Shown here in pieces: positions 36,247-47,405 of a stretch of 64,000 nucleotides of DNA. The DNA lies in assembly GCA_018056705.1 (NCBI GenBank), contig JAGPFE010000003.1, positions 33,953 to 97,952 on the forward strand. Direction: 5' to 3'. The first letter of the stretch is position 1. Every line of letters starts with the position of its first letter. The DNA is from Candidatus Hydrogenedentota bacterium. GTDB taxonomy: Bacteria; Hydrogenedentota; Hydrogenedentia; Hydrogenedentales; CAITNO01. The notes under the pieces are model-generated. The model saw nothing but the letters and a program-made list of their open reading frames with translations. It did no database searches and was not told the origin of the DNA. The position numbers and the translations under genes are program-made.

Positions 36247-37839
36247 ATGGCCGTGGAACGGGTATATACCTATGGAGCGAACCTCCGGAAACGGCGCCGG
36301 GACCTGCGTCGCCGGGCCACATCGATCGGGCGGGGAGCGCTCCTGGTCTTGGTGGTGGTGGTGGTGCTGGGCTGGTGGTTGTCCCGGGACACGTGGCGCC
36401 TGGGTGACCTGACTCCGGCCGGTGGAGCCGTTCAGATCTGCGTGACGGATCTGCCCGCGAAACTGGACGCCGCCCGCGCGTCGGGCGTATGGCGGCTGTT
36501 ACCGGAATCGCATCCTGCCCGGTCCGTGCTGGAACGGGGCATGGATGGGCTTCCCGTGCCGCGCTGGCTGGCGAATAACCTGGGGGCCGGTCCCAGTTAC
36601 TGGATCCTGGCGCGGGTGGACGATCCTTCCACCCTGCTCGTGACCACGCGCATGACCCGGGTAGGCGCGCTGGCGCTCAAGGTGGCGGCATGGTTTCCGG
36701 TGTTCCGGCGGGATTACGCGGGCGGGCTGAAGTTGCTGCACCTGCGGGAAGCGGGGTTGTTTCTGGCGGTTCGGGGGCGGGTGTTACTGGTATCGCCTTC
36801 GCGGCGCGTCCTGGTTGACGCGCTGACCCTCACGCCGGACCGCGCGGCGGGTGATGCCGCCCTGGAGTCGTGGCGCGCCCGGGCGGAAGGCGCGGACCTT
36901 TACGGGGTTCTGGACGCGGCCGCGCTGGAACGGCTTAACCTGCCCCTGACATCCATGGCGGGGTCGATGCGATTCGAGGCTGGCCGGGTATCTGCCAAGG
37001 TGACGGTGGTGCTTTCGCCCGCCTGGCGGGAACGGCTTCACCCCATGCTGAGCCGCCTGGCGGGTGGTCCGCTGAAGGAACCGCCCGAAGGATGCGCCGC
37101 GGTTTCCCTGAACCTGGGCATGATCCCGATGGAACTGCTGCGGGCCGTTCGGGACCTGTCGCCCGAGGCCGCCATGGTGCCCGAGTGGCTTATCGCGGAG
37201 ACGCCGGACATGCCGACGGATCCGGGCGAGGCCTTTTTCCGACGGTTCGCGCGGATGCTGTTGTCCGGAACGGGAACTTCCTTCCGGCTGGCGTGGCTGG
37301 GCATGGACGTCAACGAAATGATTCCATTGCCGGTGGTGGCGGGGCTGGCGGAGGAAGGCGGTGACGCCCTGGCAGCCCTGGCCGCGGAAGCGGTAAACGT
37401 GAAGCAGCCTGAGTCCGAGGATCCGCCCATGATCGAGTGGACTCCCCGGGTAGCGGAAGACGGAGCCCTGTATATCCGGTTGCTGGCGGGTCCCACCTTG
37501 TCCCTGTGCGCCGTGCCGGCGGGAGAACGAGGGATCGCCTTCGGGGGGAGTCTTACGGCCGCGCGGGTGCTGGCTGGCCGCGAAAAAAGCGCGCCGGCGG
37601 CGTCTGCCGGCAATGGGGTCCTGCTGGTTCGCATCGATCCGGCGGCCTGCGTGGACGCGCTGGGCGCGGCCGGAAACGAACTGGCGTCCTTCGGATGGTT
37701 GCGAAACATGCCGCCGGACGCGGTGAACAGCATGTTCTCGGTCTGGCGTGAACAGGTCGGTCAGGTTCGGGAGGTCCGGTTGATGCTGGCTCCAGACCAG
37801 GCGGATGCCTGGCAATTGTCGGGTGACATGACCTGGTAG
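36247..37839 (+). CDS. membrane-anchored periplasmic protein of unknown function
   Basis: A 530-residue protein with a basic N-terminus, one transmembrane helix (about 29-45, LLVLVVVVVLGWWL) and a large extracytoplasmic part. That part has repeated stretches reminiscent of DUF3352-like proteins: an early substrate-like segment WRLLPESHPARSVLERGM, then ILARVDDPSTLLVTTRM, VRGRVLLVSPSRRVL, and a second half with similar short strands (GVLLVRIDPAACVDAL). No catalytic motif is recognised. It starts 3 bases after the ceramidase/C45 stop and 9 bases before the lysoplasmalogenase-like gene, so it belongs to that operon. The DUF comparison is weak. Confidence 0.6.
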   Translation: MAVERVYTYGANLRKRRRDLRRRATSIGRGALLVLVVVVVLGWWLSRDTWRLGDLTPAGGAVQICVTDLPAKLDAARASGVWRLLPESHPARSVLERGMDGLPVPRWLANNLGAGPSYWILARVDDPSTLLVTTRMTRVGALALKVAAWFPVFRRDYAGGLKLLHLREAGLFLAVRGRVLLVSPSRRVLVDALTLTPDRAAGDAALESWRARAEGADLYGVLDAAALERLNLPLTSMAGSMRFEAGRVSAKVTVVLSPAWRERLHPMLSRLAGGPLKEPPEGCAAVSLNLGMIPMELLRAVRDLSPEAAMVPEWLIAETPDMPTDPGEAFFRRFARMLLSGTGTSFRLAWLGMDVNEMIPLPVVAGLAEEGGDALAALAAEAVNVKQPESEDPPMIEWTPRVAEDGALYIRLLAGPTLSLCAVPAGERGIAFGGSLTAARVLAGREKSAPAASAGNGVLLVRIDPAACVDALGAAGNELASFGWLRNMPPDAVNSMFSVWREQVGQVREVRLMLAPDQADAWQLSGDMTW

Positions 37840-37848
37840 CCGGAGCGT

Positions 37849-38514
37849 ATGTTCCCGGCGAACATATCGGGAAAGAACGCCATGATCTTCTGCACGGCAG
37901 TGACCCTGGTATCGGTGGTGGCCATGCTGGTCGCCTACCATACGGGGCACCACAACACGGGTGCTTTTTTCAAAATGGCGGCGTCCACGGGGTTTGTCGC
38001 CATGGGTATTGCCGCGGGCGGTTTCCAGACGCCTTACGGCTGGCTTATCCTGCTGGGGTTGTTTTTTTCCTGGTGGGGCGATTATTTCCTCTTGTCTGGG
38101 GCGGACCGTATTTTTCTGCTGGGTCTTATTGCGTTTTTCCTGGCCCACGTGGTATATGCCGTGGCGTTTCTCTGGCAGGGAATTCACGTAAGGGCCGCGG
38201 TGGTATCTTTTGCCGGGCTGTGCGTGCCTGCTGTCATGCTTGTCATCTGGCTGTGGCCGCGCCTTGGCGAGATGCGCGCGCCCGTGCTGGCCTACGTGGT
38301 GGTGATTACCCTGATGGTGGCGCTGGCCTCGGGAATGTCCTGGCGCTGGGGGATCTGGGTAGCCGTGCTGGGTGCGTTGTTTTTCTACGTGTCCGATATT
38401 TTTGTCGCCCGGGATCGATTTGTTGCTCCCGGCCCGGTAAACGGATTGATTGGCCTTCCCCTGTATTACGTTGGCCAGTTACTGCTGGCCTGGTCCGCAG
38501 GCATGGGAAGATAA
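37849..38514 (+). CDS. YhhN-family (TMEM86-like) lysoplasmalogenase
   Basis: A 221-residue integral membrane protein with about eight helices. The family signatures are visible: SWWGDYFLL (near 78-86), the FLAHVVYAVAF segment (near 98-108), and near the end YVSDIFVARDRF followed by GLPLYYVGQLLLAWS. Eukaryotic members cleave the vinyl-ether bond of lysoplasmalogens; bacterial members are less well studied. It sits in a tight operon after a ceramidase-like enzyme and before ispH. That context supports a lipid-related role. Confidence 0.83.
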   Translation: MFPANISGKNAMIFCTAVTLVSVVAMLVAYHTGHHNTGAFFKMAASTGFVAMGIAAGGFQTPYGWLILLGLFFSWWGDYFLLSGADRIFLLGLIAFFLAHVVYAVAFLWQGIHVRAAVVSFAGLCVPAVMLVIWLWPRLGEMRAPVLAYVVVITLMVALASGMSWRWGIWVAVLGALFFYVSDIFVARDRFVAPGPVNGLIGLPLYYVGQLLLAWSAGMGR

Positions 38515-38569
38515 CCGGTTCCGCCGTGGTTTATCCTGCGGTTCTGGTATCACGGAAGGGTTTTCGCCG

Positions 38570-39496
38570 ATGCGTTTGATTGTTGCCAGTCCCCGGGGGT
38601 TCTGCGCGGGGGTTGACCGGGCCATTCGTTGCGTGGAGCGTGCCCTGGATCGGTTTGGGCCCCCGGTATACGTGCTGAATCACATTGTCCATAACGCCCA
38701 CGTGGTAGAAGAACTCCGTGAGCGCGGCGCGGTGTTTATACGTTCCCTGGAAGAAGTTCCTCCCGGTAGCGTATTGCTGTTCAGCGCGCATGGCGTGGGA
38801 CCGGACCGTTGGGCTCAGGCCCGGGAACGCGGGTTACGGGTGATCGACGCGACCTGTCCCCTGGTGGAGAAAGTCCATAATGAAGCCAGGCGCTTCGCGG
38901 AAAAAGGATACGAGATTATCCTGATCGGCGAAGCCGGACACGACGAAACCATTGGCACCATGGGATGGGTGGAAAAAGACCGGGTGCACCTCGTGCAAAC
39001 CCCGGAAGATGCCGAACACGTCACGGTAACCGATCCCCGGCGGGTAGCTTACATCACGCAGACCACCCTCAGCGTGGAAGACTGCGCGCGAGTGATCGCC
39101 GTGCTCAAGAGCCGGTTTCCGGAAATTCAGGGGCCGCCGCGGGAAGATATCTGTTATGCCACGACCAACCGGCAGACGGCGGTGCTTTCCCTGGCGCCGG
39201 AGGCAGATCTTGTGCTCGTGGTTGGTGACCGGGAAAGCGCCAACTCTACCCGTTTGCGGGATATCGCCCGATCCCGGGGGATTCACTCGGAGTTGATTTC
39301 AGATGTCTCGAAACTGGATCCCGCGTGGCTGGAAGGCGTGGAAACGGTCCTGGTGACGTCCGGCGCGTCGGTTCCCGAGCGCCTGGTGGATGGCTTGCGC
39401 GCGTGGTTTGTAGGGCGTTATCCCGGATGCGTCGTGGAAGAACGGGTTATCCGAGAGGAAGACATGGAATTCCGCCTGCCCCGGGAAATCGCCTGA
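38570..39496 (+). CDS. ispH: 4-hydroxy-3-methylbut-2-enyl diphosphate reductase
   Basis: A 308-residue iron-sulfur enzyme that performs the last step of the MEP isoprenoid pathway, giving IPP and DMAPP. The three cluster cysteines Cys12 (RGFCAGV), Cys96 (DATCPLV) and Cys195 (EDICYATTNRQ) are present, as are the substrate-binding His41, His74, His124 and Glu126. The start at 38570 was chosen for GGAAGGG 9 bases upstream and the standard MRLIVASPRGFCAGV opening. It is 55 bp downstream of the yhhN-like gene and converges on the secreted protease with an 18-bp gap. Confidence 0.96.
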   Translation: MRLIVASPRGFCAGVDRAIRCVERALDRFGPPVYVLNHIVHNAHVVEELRERGAVFIRSLEEVPPGSVLLFSAHGVGPDRWAQARERGLRVIDATCPLVEKVHNEARRFAEKGYEIILIGEAGHDETIGTMGWVEKDRVHLVQTPEDAEHVTVTDPRRVAYITQTTLSVEDCARVIAVLKSRFPEIQGPPREDICYATTNRQTAVLSLAPEADLVLVVGDRESANSTRLRDIARSRGIHSELISDVSKLDPAWLEGVETVLVTSGASVPERLVDGLRAWFVGRYPGCVVEERVIREEDMEFRLPREIA

Positions 39497-39514
39497 ACGC
39501 GTTCAACGGATTTT

Positions 39515-42040
39515 TCAGGGGGCCAGAAACTTGGGCCGGAACTCATCCTCCGCCCAGGGATCGTAAAGATATCCCCGGGCGTTGTACAACTGGATCAGCC
39601 GCAGGAGTTCGGACAGGCTGATTTGCCAGTTCCGGGGATTGTAGTCGGCGTCGTGGAAATCGCAGTTCTGGGCGCCCGGGCCGGGATAATACCCGTCTTC
39701 CGTGCCGGGCAGGCACGAATAGGATCCCGTGTTGTAGAACTGGATCACCCGGAGGGTCTCGCTGAGGTCGAGGACGCCGTCTCCATTCCGGTCGGCCGAA
39801 TGCGGCCGGGCGGTCGCGAAGAAGGCCGCCGAGTCCGGTAGTTGCTCAAAGGTGTCGGGAATGAAACCAGCCGGCACGCCTCCCCCTGGGGAGAGCCCGA
39901 CCACGGCGCTGGTGGCCGTGATGTGCAGCCAGGTCATCCGGATGACGTTGCTGGTGAACAACTCCAGTTGGAAGGTATTGGCGTTGGTGCCCTCCAGGCC
40001 GGCCGGCGGCGTTTTGAGCGGAACGTTCAGCCAGGTGATGACCAGGCGATCCGCCAGTTGACGGGTGGAAACGGATCCGCCCGCGGCCGGGTTGAGGTCG
40101 GTCATCAGGATGGCGATGCGGGGTAACTGGAAATGGGTGTCCGGGTCCGGCTGGGAAGCGGTATCCCCCTGGGTGAAGGTAACATAGCCGTTGCTGGAGA
40201 TGAACAGGCTGTTGTAGAGAATGCCGTTGAAGGAGAAGCCCGCGCCCCCGATGGGCGTTGACGTGTACGCGTCGTCACCCAGGGGCTGAATGGTGCCCCC
40301 CGCGGGATCCACGGGCAACGATCCGACGCGGTCTTCACACAAGGCGTATCCGCCCGTGCTGTTCGGCACAAACACGAGGGAACGCCATGACCGACCCGCG
40401 GAGGCCGGGCTGGCATCCGTGTAAACGGCGGTGTAGTAACTGTCGCGGTCCGTGGTGGCGAAGGTCGCGCAACCGGCGTCCGGAACGGTAACGCTATTTC
40501 CCGCCCGGTCCGTGATGGTCAGCACGTAAGCATAGGTGGTCAATGGAGTCAGTCCGCCCAGGGTGACGTAGAGATCCGTTCCCGGGCTTCCCGTGGAGGT
40601 GGTGTATCCCGTGAGGGATTCGCAGGCTGTTCCCCAGCGCGCGGCCACGGAAACCGGCTCGTCCGCGGTGACGCGCAGCGTGGCGCGGTCCTTGAAAACG
40701 TTGAGCACGTCAATCGTTCCAGGAGTGGGCGCAACGCAGTCCAGCACGGCGGCGGCGGAGACCACGGCAGTCCGCCCGTCAGCATTTCCGGTGTCCAGGT
40801 AGTCCGCGCGGATCAGCGTGCCGTGATCGGCCTGGAGCAGGCCGTCGTCCGGTGTCGGCGAGGAACCCGACTGGAAGGAAAGGGTTCCGGAAAATTGCCC
40901 GCTTCCCGTGGGGTATTCCGTCAACACCACCGTTTCCACGTCGCCGTTATCCGCGTACACGGGTATGCTGACCGAAGACAGTCCCGCGAGATCCAGGTCG
41001 GCGACGCTGACGCGCGCCGTGCCGTCACAGGGATAGTAATCCTTGTCGAGACTGATGGTGCCCGTGTGACTGACCGTTTCAGGAATCAGGTTCTGGATCA
41101 GGGTAATCCGGGTGCAGTCTTCTCCACGGCACGCGTCTGGCGCGCAGGTGTTACTGCGGAAACAGGTGCCCGCGTTGACGTAGTCCGTTTCACCCCGAAC
41201 CAGGATGCCTTCGACGATGCCCAGGACCGGGTTGATGATGGGAGACCCCGAGTTGCCGCCGTAGGTGTCGGTGTTCGCGACAAAATAGTACGTGTTGCTG
41301 GTGTCGCGCACGTAGGTCGACGAACCGAAGGCCAGTTTCAGGGGCAGGCCGGAAGGATAACCGATCACCCCAACCGGATCCCCGACCTGTACCGCCCCAC
41401 TCCGACGGATAGGTAAGGGATGAGCCCCGGGCGCGGTTACCGGACGATCCACCCGGAACAAGGTGTGGTCCTGGTCCCCGGTACCAACGGTGGACAGGAT
41501 GGCCACCGGCCGGTAAACCTGTTCCGGCTGGAGGGTGAGCCGGGGGGTTACCGGGTCCAGCATCTCGTAGCCAAACACCACGTATACCGTCGACATGCGG
41601 GAGGCCGACAGGCAGTGCCCCGCCGTGGCCACGAGGTCCGTGCCCACCAGGAAACCCGTGCAGTAAGGACAGGTTGGCTGGGACCCGAAGGGCTCATCCG
41701 GGCAGGCCGGCAGGCCGAACTTGCTGAAAGCGACCACATTCAGCGTGTAGGTGCCATCCGCGTTCCGCGTGATCCGGGTGCTGTCGACCAGGGCGCACAC
41801 GGCGGCCGCCCAGGATCGGCGCACGGGATCGGTTTCCTGGTACACGTCGATCCGGTCGTCGGATCCATAGACCACCTTTTCCGGCGGGGTCAGCAGGCCA
41901 GCGGGATCCCACGGCAATTCGGGATCGGAGGTCGCGTCGACCGCCAGTACCGGCAGGGCCATCCACAGCACCAGCAGGAAGACCGCCGGGTTAAAGCCGC
42001 CGTGGAAAAGATGGATTATTCCGCTTTTTCCCGCGCCCAT
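39515..42040 (-). CDS. secreted trypsin-like serine protease with C-terminal dockerin-like repeats
   Basis: An exported protein of about 841 residues. The signal peptide is near 15-34. The protease domain spans about 55-330, with the catalytic triad His142 (ATAGHC), Asp191 (DHTLFRVD) and Ser264 (GGNSGSP). Two beta-rich regions follow: an Ig/fibronectin-like stretch with CVAPTPGTIDVLNVF and TTYAYVLTITDRAGN, and a nidogen-like stretch with NGYVTFTQGD and MTDLNPAAGG. The end has two repeats of a dockerin-like EF-hand: DRNGDGVLDLSETLRVIQFYN, and a degenerate copy built on ISLSELLRLIQLYN, each followed by a GY-C-P-G or GYLYDP stretch. The repeats may serve surface attachment. The ATG at 42040 was preferred over a GTG at 42049 on ribosome-site spacing. 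Confidence 0.78.
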   Translation of the reverse strand: MGAGKSGIIHLFHGGFNPAVFLLVLWMALPVLAVDATSDPELPWDPAGLLTPPEKVVYGSDDRIDVYQETDPVRRSWAAAVCALVDSTRITRNADGTYTLNVVAFSKFGLPACPDEPFGSQPTCPYCTGFLVGTDLVATAGHCLSASRMSTVYVVFGYEMLDPVTPRLTLQPEQVYRPVAILSTVGTGDQDHTLFRVDRPVTAPGAHPLPIRRSGAVQVGDPVGVIGYPSGLPLKLAFGSSTYVRDTSNTYYFVANTDTYGGNSGSPIINPVLGIVEGILVRGETDYVNAGTCFRSNTCAPDACRGEDCTRITLIQNLIPETVSHTGTISLDKDYYPCDGTARVSVADLDLAGLSSVSIPVYADNGDVETVVLTEYPTGSGQFSGTLSFQSGSSPTPDDGLLQADHGTLIRADYLDTGNADGRTAVVSAAAVLDCVAPTPGTIDVLNVFKDRATLRVTADEPVSVAARWGTACESLTGYTTSTGSPGTDLYVTLGGLTPLTTYAYVLTITDRAGNSVTVPDAGCATFATTDRDSYYTAVYTDASPASAGRSWRSLVFVPNSTGGYALCEDRVGSLPVDPAGGTIQPLGDDAYTSTPIGGAGFSFNGILYNSLFISSNGYVTFTQGDTASQPDPDTHFQLPRIAILMTDLNPAAGGSVSTRQLADRLVITWLNVPLKTPPAGLEGTNANTFQLELFTSNVIRMTWLHITATSAVVGLSPGGGVPAGFIPDTFEQLPDSAAFFATARPHSADRNGDGVLDLSETLRVIQFYNTGSYSCLPGTEDGYYPGPGAQNCDFHDADYNPRNWQISLSELLRLIQLYNARGYLYDPWAEDEFRPKFLAP

Positions 42041-42139
42041 ATGAGCCACTACCTCTGTTCACTGGCACGCAGTGTCTACAGGTGTTATACCACACTTTTC
42101 CACCCGCGCGGGACGGACAGCCTGGCTACCCGGTGAGGA

Positions 42140-44728
42140 TCACGCGTCCTCGTCGGTTTCATCTCCATCGTCCGCGGCAAAGGGCAGAACGTTCACCGGG
42201 GGTTCCGGCGAGGATTTAACCGCGTTTTCGTTTTCCCTGACCACCTCCGTGGGGGCTTCGCTCAGGGCACGGTCTTCTTCCTCATCGCTCACGGCCCGGG
42301 CCGCCGCGCACACGACGTCACCATTTTTCAGCGTCATCACGCTCCAGCCCATGGCCATCCGGCCGTAGACTTTGATTTCTTGGGCGGCTGAACGGATGAC
42401 CTTGCCCTTTTTGCTGGCCAGGACGATATCATTGCTGTCGTCTACCAGCAGCATGGCCACGAGGTCTCCCCGTTGCTCAACGATCTTGATGCCGATAACG
42501 CCCTTTCCACCCCGTTGATGTACCGGAAAGTCAGCGATCCGCGTTCGCTTGCCATAGCCGTTCTCGGTAACGGTGAACACGGTTTTCTCCTGGGCGTCTT
42601 CGGGAACGACGCACATGCCCACCACCTCATCCTGCCTGTTTTTCAGCCGGATACCGATCACTCCGGCCGCGGTTCTTCCCATGGGTCGGACATCTCCCTC
42701 GGGGAAACGATTGACCTGGCCAGATCGCGTGGCGATCATGATGTGGTCAGACCCTGAAGAAATCTGCACGTCAATCAACTCGTCCTTGCCGTGGAGGGTG
42801 ATGGCCCGGACACCGATGTTCTTGGGCTTGCTGAAGAGGTTCAGGGGGGTTTTCTTGACCGTGCCCTGCCGGGTAACCATGACGAGGTAACGGTCCGGTT
42901 GCGCGAGGTTTCGCACCGGCAGGCACGACGAAACTTTTTCACCTTCCCCAAGGTTCAACACGTTTACAAGGGCGCGTCCCTTGCTGTCCCGGCTGCCCGA
43001 GGGCAGTTCATGCACCTTTTTCCAGTAGAGATTTCCCTTGTTCGTGAAGAACAGGATGTACTGGTGAGCCGACGCCGTGAACAGGTCACGAATGAAATCA
43101 TCCTCGCCGAGGTTCATGCCACTGATGCCCTGTCCCCCCCGCCGCTGTTTGCGGTAGGTGTTGACGGGCAGGGCCTTGATGTACCCGTTGTTGGTAATGG
43201 TCACCACCATGTTGGTGTCGGCGATCATGTCCTCTATGGCCAGTTCCTTTTCGTCCAGCGCGATTTCCGTTCTGCGGGCATCGCCGAACTTGTCGCGGAC
43301 GGTTTCGATTTCCTTTCGGATTTCCTCGAGAATGGTGCGCTCGCTGGAGAGGATGCTCTTAAGCCGTTCGATTTCCTTGAGGAGGTCCCGGTATTCCTGG
43401 AGGAGTTTTTCCCGTTCCAGGCCGGTCAGTCGGCTCAGGCGCATGGCCAGGATGGCGTTGGCCTGGACCACCGAGAATCCGAACCGATCGATCAGCCTGA
43501 CCTGGGCGGTTTCCGTGTTTTCACTGCCCCGTATGATGGCGATGACTTCGTCGATATGGTCGATGGCTTTAAGGAGGCCTTCCAGCACGTGCGCCCGGGC
43601 TTCCGCCTGGCGCAGGTCATAGCGGCAGCGGCGTTCCACGATGTCCACGCGGTGCCGGACGTAGTAGTGGATCATGTCCCGCAGCGTGAGAATCCGCGGC
43701 GCGCCGTTCACCAGGGCCAGCATCAGGATACTCTGGCTGTTCTGGAGCGGCGTGTGCTTGTACAACTGGTTCAGCACCACGTCCGGCACGACGTCCTTGC
43801 GCAACTCGATGACCACGCGCATGCCGTCCCGGTCCGATTCGTCCCGCAGGTCGGTGATGCCGTCTATGGCCTTGGCATTTACCATTTCGGCGATCTTTTC
43901 AATGAGGGAGGTTTTGTTGACCTGGTAGGGGATTTCCTTGATGATGAGCCGTTTTTTTTCCTTGTCCCGTCCCGATTCCCTGGCCTCAATGGCCACCCGG
44001 CCCCGCACGACCACGCGGCCGTGTCCCGTGAGGTAGGCCTCGCGGATGCCGGCGGTACCGCAAATGATGCCCCCCGTCGGGAAATCGGGGCCGAGCACGA
44101 ATTTCATCAGGTCTTCGCTGTCGCAATCGGGATTATCGATGTAATAAATGATGGCATCGCACACTTCCCGGAGATTATGGGGCGGGCAACTGGTAGCCAT
44201 GCCTACCGCGATACCGTAGGAACCGTTGACCAGCAGGTTGGGAAAAGCCGACGGCAGGACGGTGGGCTCCTTCAGGCTGCCATCGTAGTTGTCCACCATG
44301 TCGACCGTTTCTTTTTCGATGCTCTCGAGCATCAGGGCCGTGATGGCTTCCATGCGCGATTCGGTGTAACGCATGGCCGCGGGGCTGTCCCCGTCGATGG
44401 AGCCGAAGTTTCCCTGGCCGTCCACGAGGGGATACCGCATGTTCCACGGCTGGGCCATGCGCACCAGGGTGTCGTAGATGGCCGCGTCACCGTGGGGATG
44501 GTATTTCCCCATCGTTTCACCGACGATGGCCGCCGATTTCCGGTAGGCCTTGTTTTTCGTCAGTCCCAGTTCGTGCATGGCGAAGAGAATCCGCCGATGC
44601 ACCGGTTTCAAGCCGTCCCGGACATCCGGCAGGGCGCGACTGACGATCACGCTCATGGAGTAGTCCAGAAACGAACGTTTCAGTTCCGTTTCGATGGGAA
44701 TGGGTTTTACCCGTTCTTCACCTGTCAT
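42140..44728 (-). CDS. gyrA: DNA gyrase subunit A
   Basis: An 862-residue topoisomerase subunit that cuts and rejoins DNA during negative supercoiling. The active tyrosine is Tyr121 in AAMRYTESRM. The GyrA box QRRGGQG, needed for DNA wrapping, is present near 535-541, and the C-terminal pinwheel blades are complete. The position equal to E. coli Ser83 is Ala82 (HPHGDAAIYD), while Asp86 matches Asp87. The last about 40 residues are acidic. It follows gyrB by 52 bp in one operon. Confidence 0.97.
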   Translation of the reverse strand: MTGEERVKPIPIETELKRSFLDYSMSVIVSRALPDVRDGLKPVHRRILFAMHELGLTKNKAYRKSAAIVGETMGKYHPHGDAAIYDTLVRMAQPWNMRYPLVDGQGNFGSIDGDSPAAMRYTESRMEAITALMLESIEKETVDMVDNYDGSLKEPTVLPSAFPNLLVNGSYGIAVGMATSCPPHNLREVCDAIIYYIDNPDCDSEDLMKFVLGPDFPTGGIICGTAGIREAYLTGHGRVVVRGRVAIEARESGRDKEKKRLIIKEIPYQVNKTSLIEKIAEMVNAKAIDGITDLRDESDRDGMRVVIELRKDVVPDVVLNQLYKHTPLQNSQSILMLALVNGAPRILTLRDMIHYYVRHRVDIVERRCRYDLRQAEARAHVLEGLLKAIDHIDEVIAIIRGSENTETAQVRLIDRFGFSVVQANAILAMRLSRLTGLEREKLLQEYRDLLKEIERLKSILSSERTILEEIRKEIETVRDKFGDARRTEIALDEKELAIEDMIADTNMVVTITNNGYIKALPVNTYRKQRRGGQGISGMNLGEDDFIRDLFTASAHQYILFFTNKGNLYWKKVHELPSGSRDSKGRALVNVLNLGEGEKVSSCLPVRNLAQPDRYLVMVTRQGTVKKTPLNLFSKPKNIGVRAITLHGKDELIDVQISSGSDHIMIATRSGQVNRFPEGDVRPMGRTAAGVIGIRLKNRQDEVVGMCVVPEDAQEKTVFTVTENGYGKRTRIADFPVHQRGGKGVIGIKIVEQRGDLVAMLLVDDSNDIVLASKKGKVIRSAAQEIKVYGRMAMGWSVMTLKNGDVVCAAARAVSDEEEDRALSEAPTEVVRENENAVKSSPEPPVNVLPFAADDGDETDEDA

Positions 44729-44780
44729 ACGCGATTACCTTCCACGGCCTGACAACCGCCTGTTGGCCTGATGCGTTCGT

Positions 44781-47267
<2,487 letters not shown>

Positions 47268-47297
47268 TCATTTCTGACGTTACTTTAATATAGGAAA

Positions 47298-47327
47298 ATT
47301 ATACATCCTTCCGGTCGTGTGGGGCAA
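47298..47327 (-). promoter_or_regulatory. promoter of the gyrBA operon
   Basis: On the minus strand, TTGCCC (47322-47327) and a perfect TATAAT (47298-47303) are 18 bases apart, about 75 bases before gyrB. Just upstream, an imperfect inverted repeat (AACACAA-A-ATT with AA-TATTGTGTT, between about 47343 and 47395) may be the end of the preceding transcript or an operator. Confidence 0.62.
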
Positions 47328-47405
47328 GAAAAATATGCGGGATCAACACAATATTTTGTTTTTTAATACCCCCGCAACGGCCAAATTTTGTGTTTTTATG
47401 GTTTT

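Noticed and set aside
42791..44752. 653-codon plus-strand open frame opposite gyrA, and a 590-codon one opposite gyrB (45516-47288)
   Set aside because: Both are shadows of unmistakable gyrase genes.
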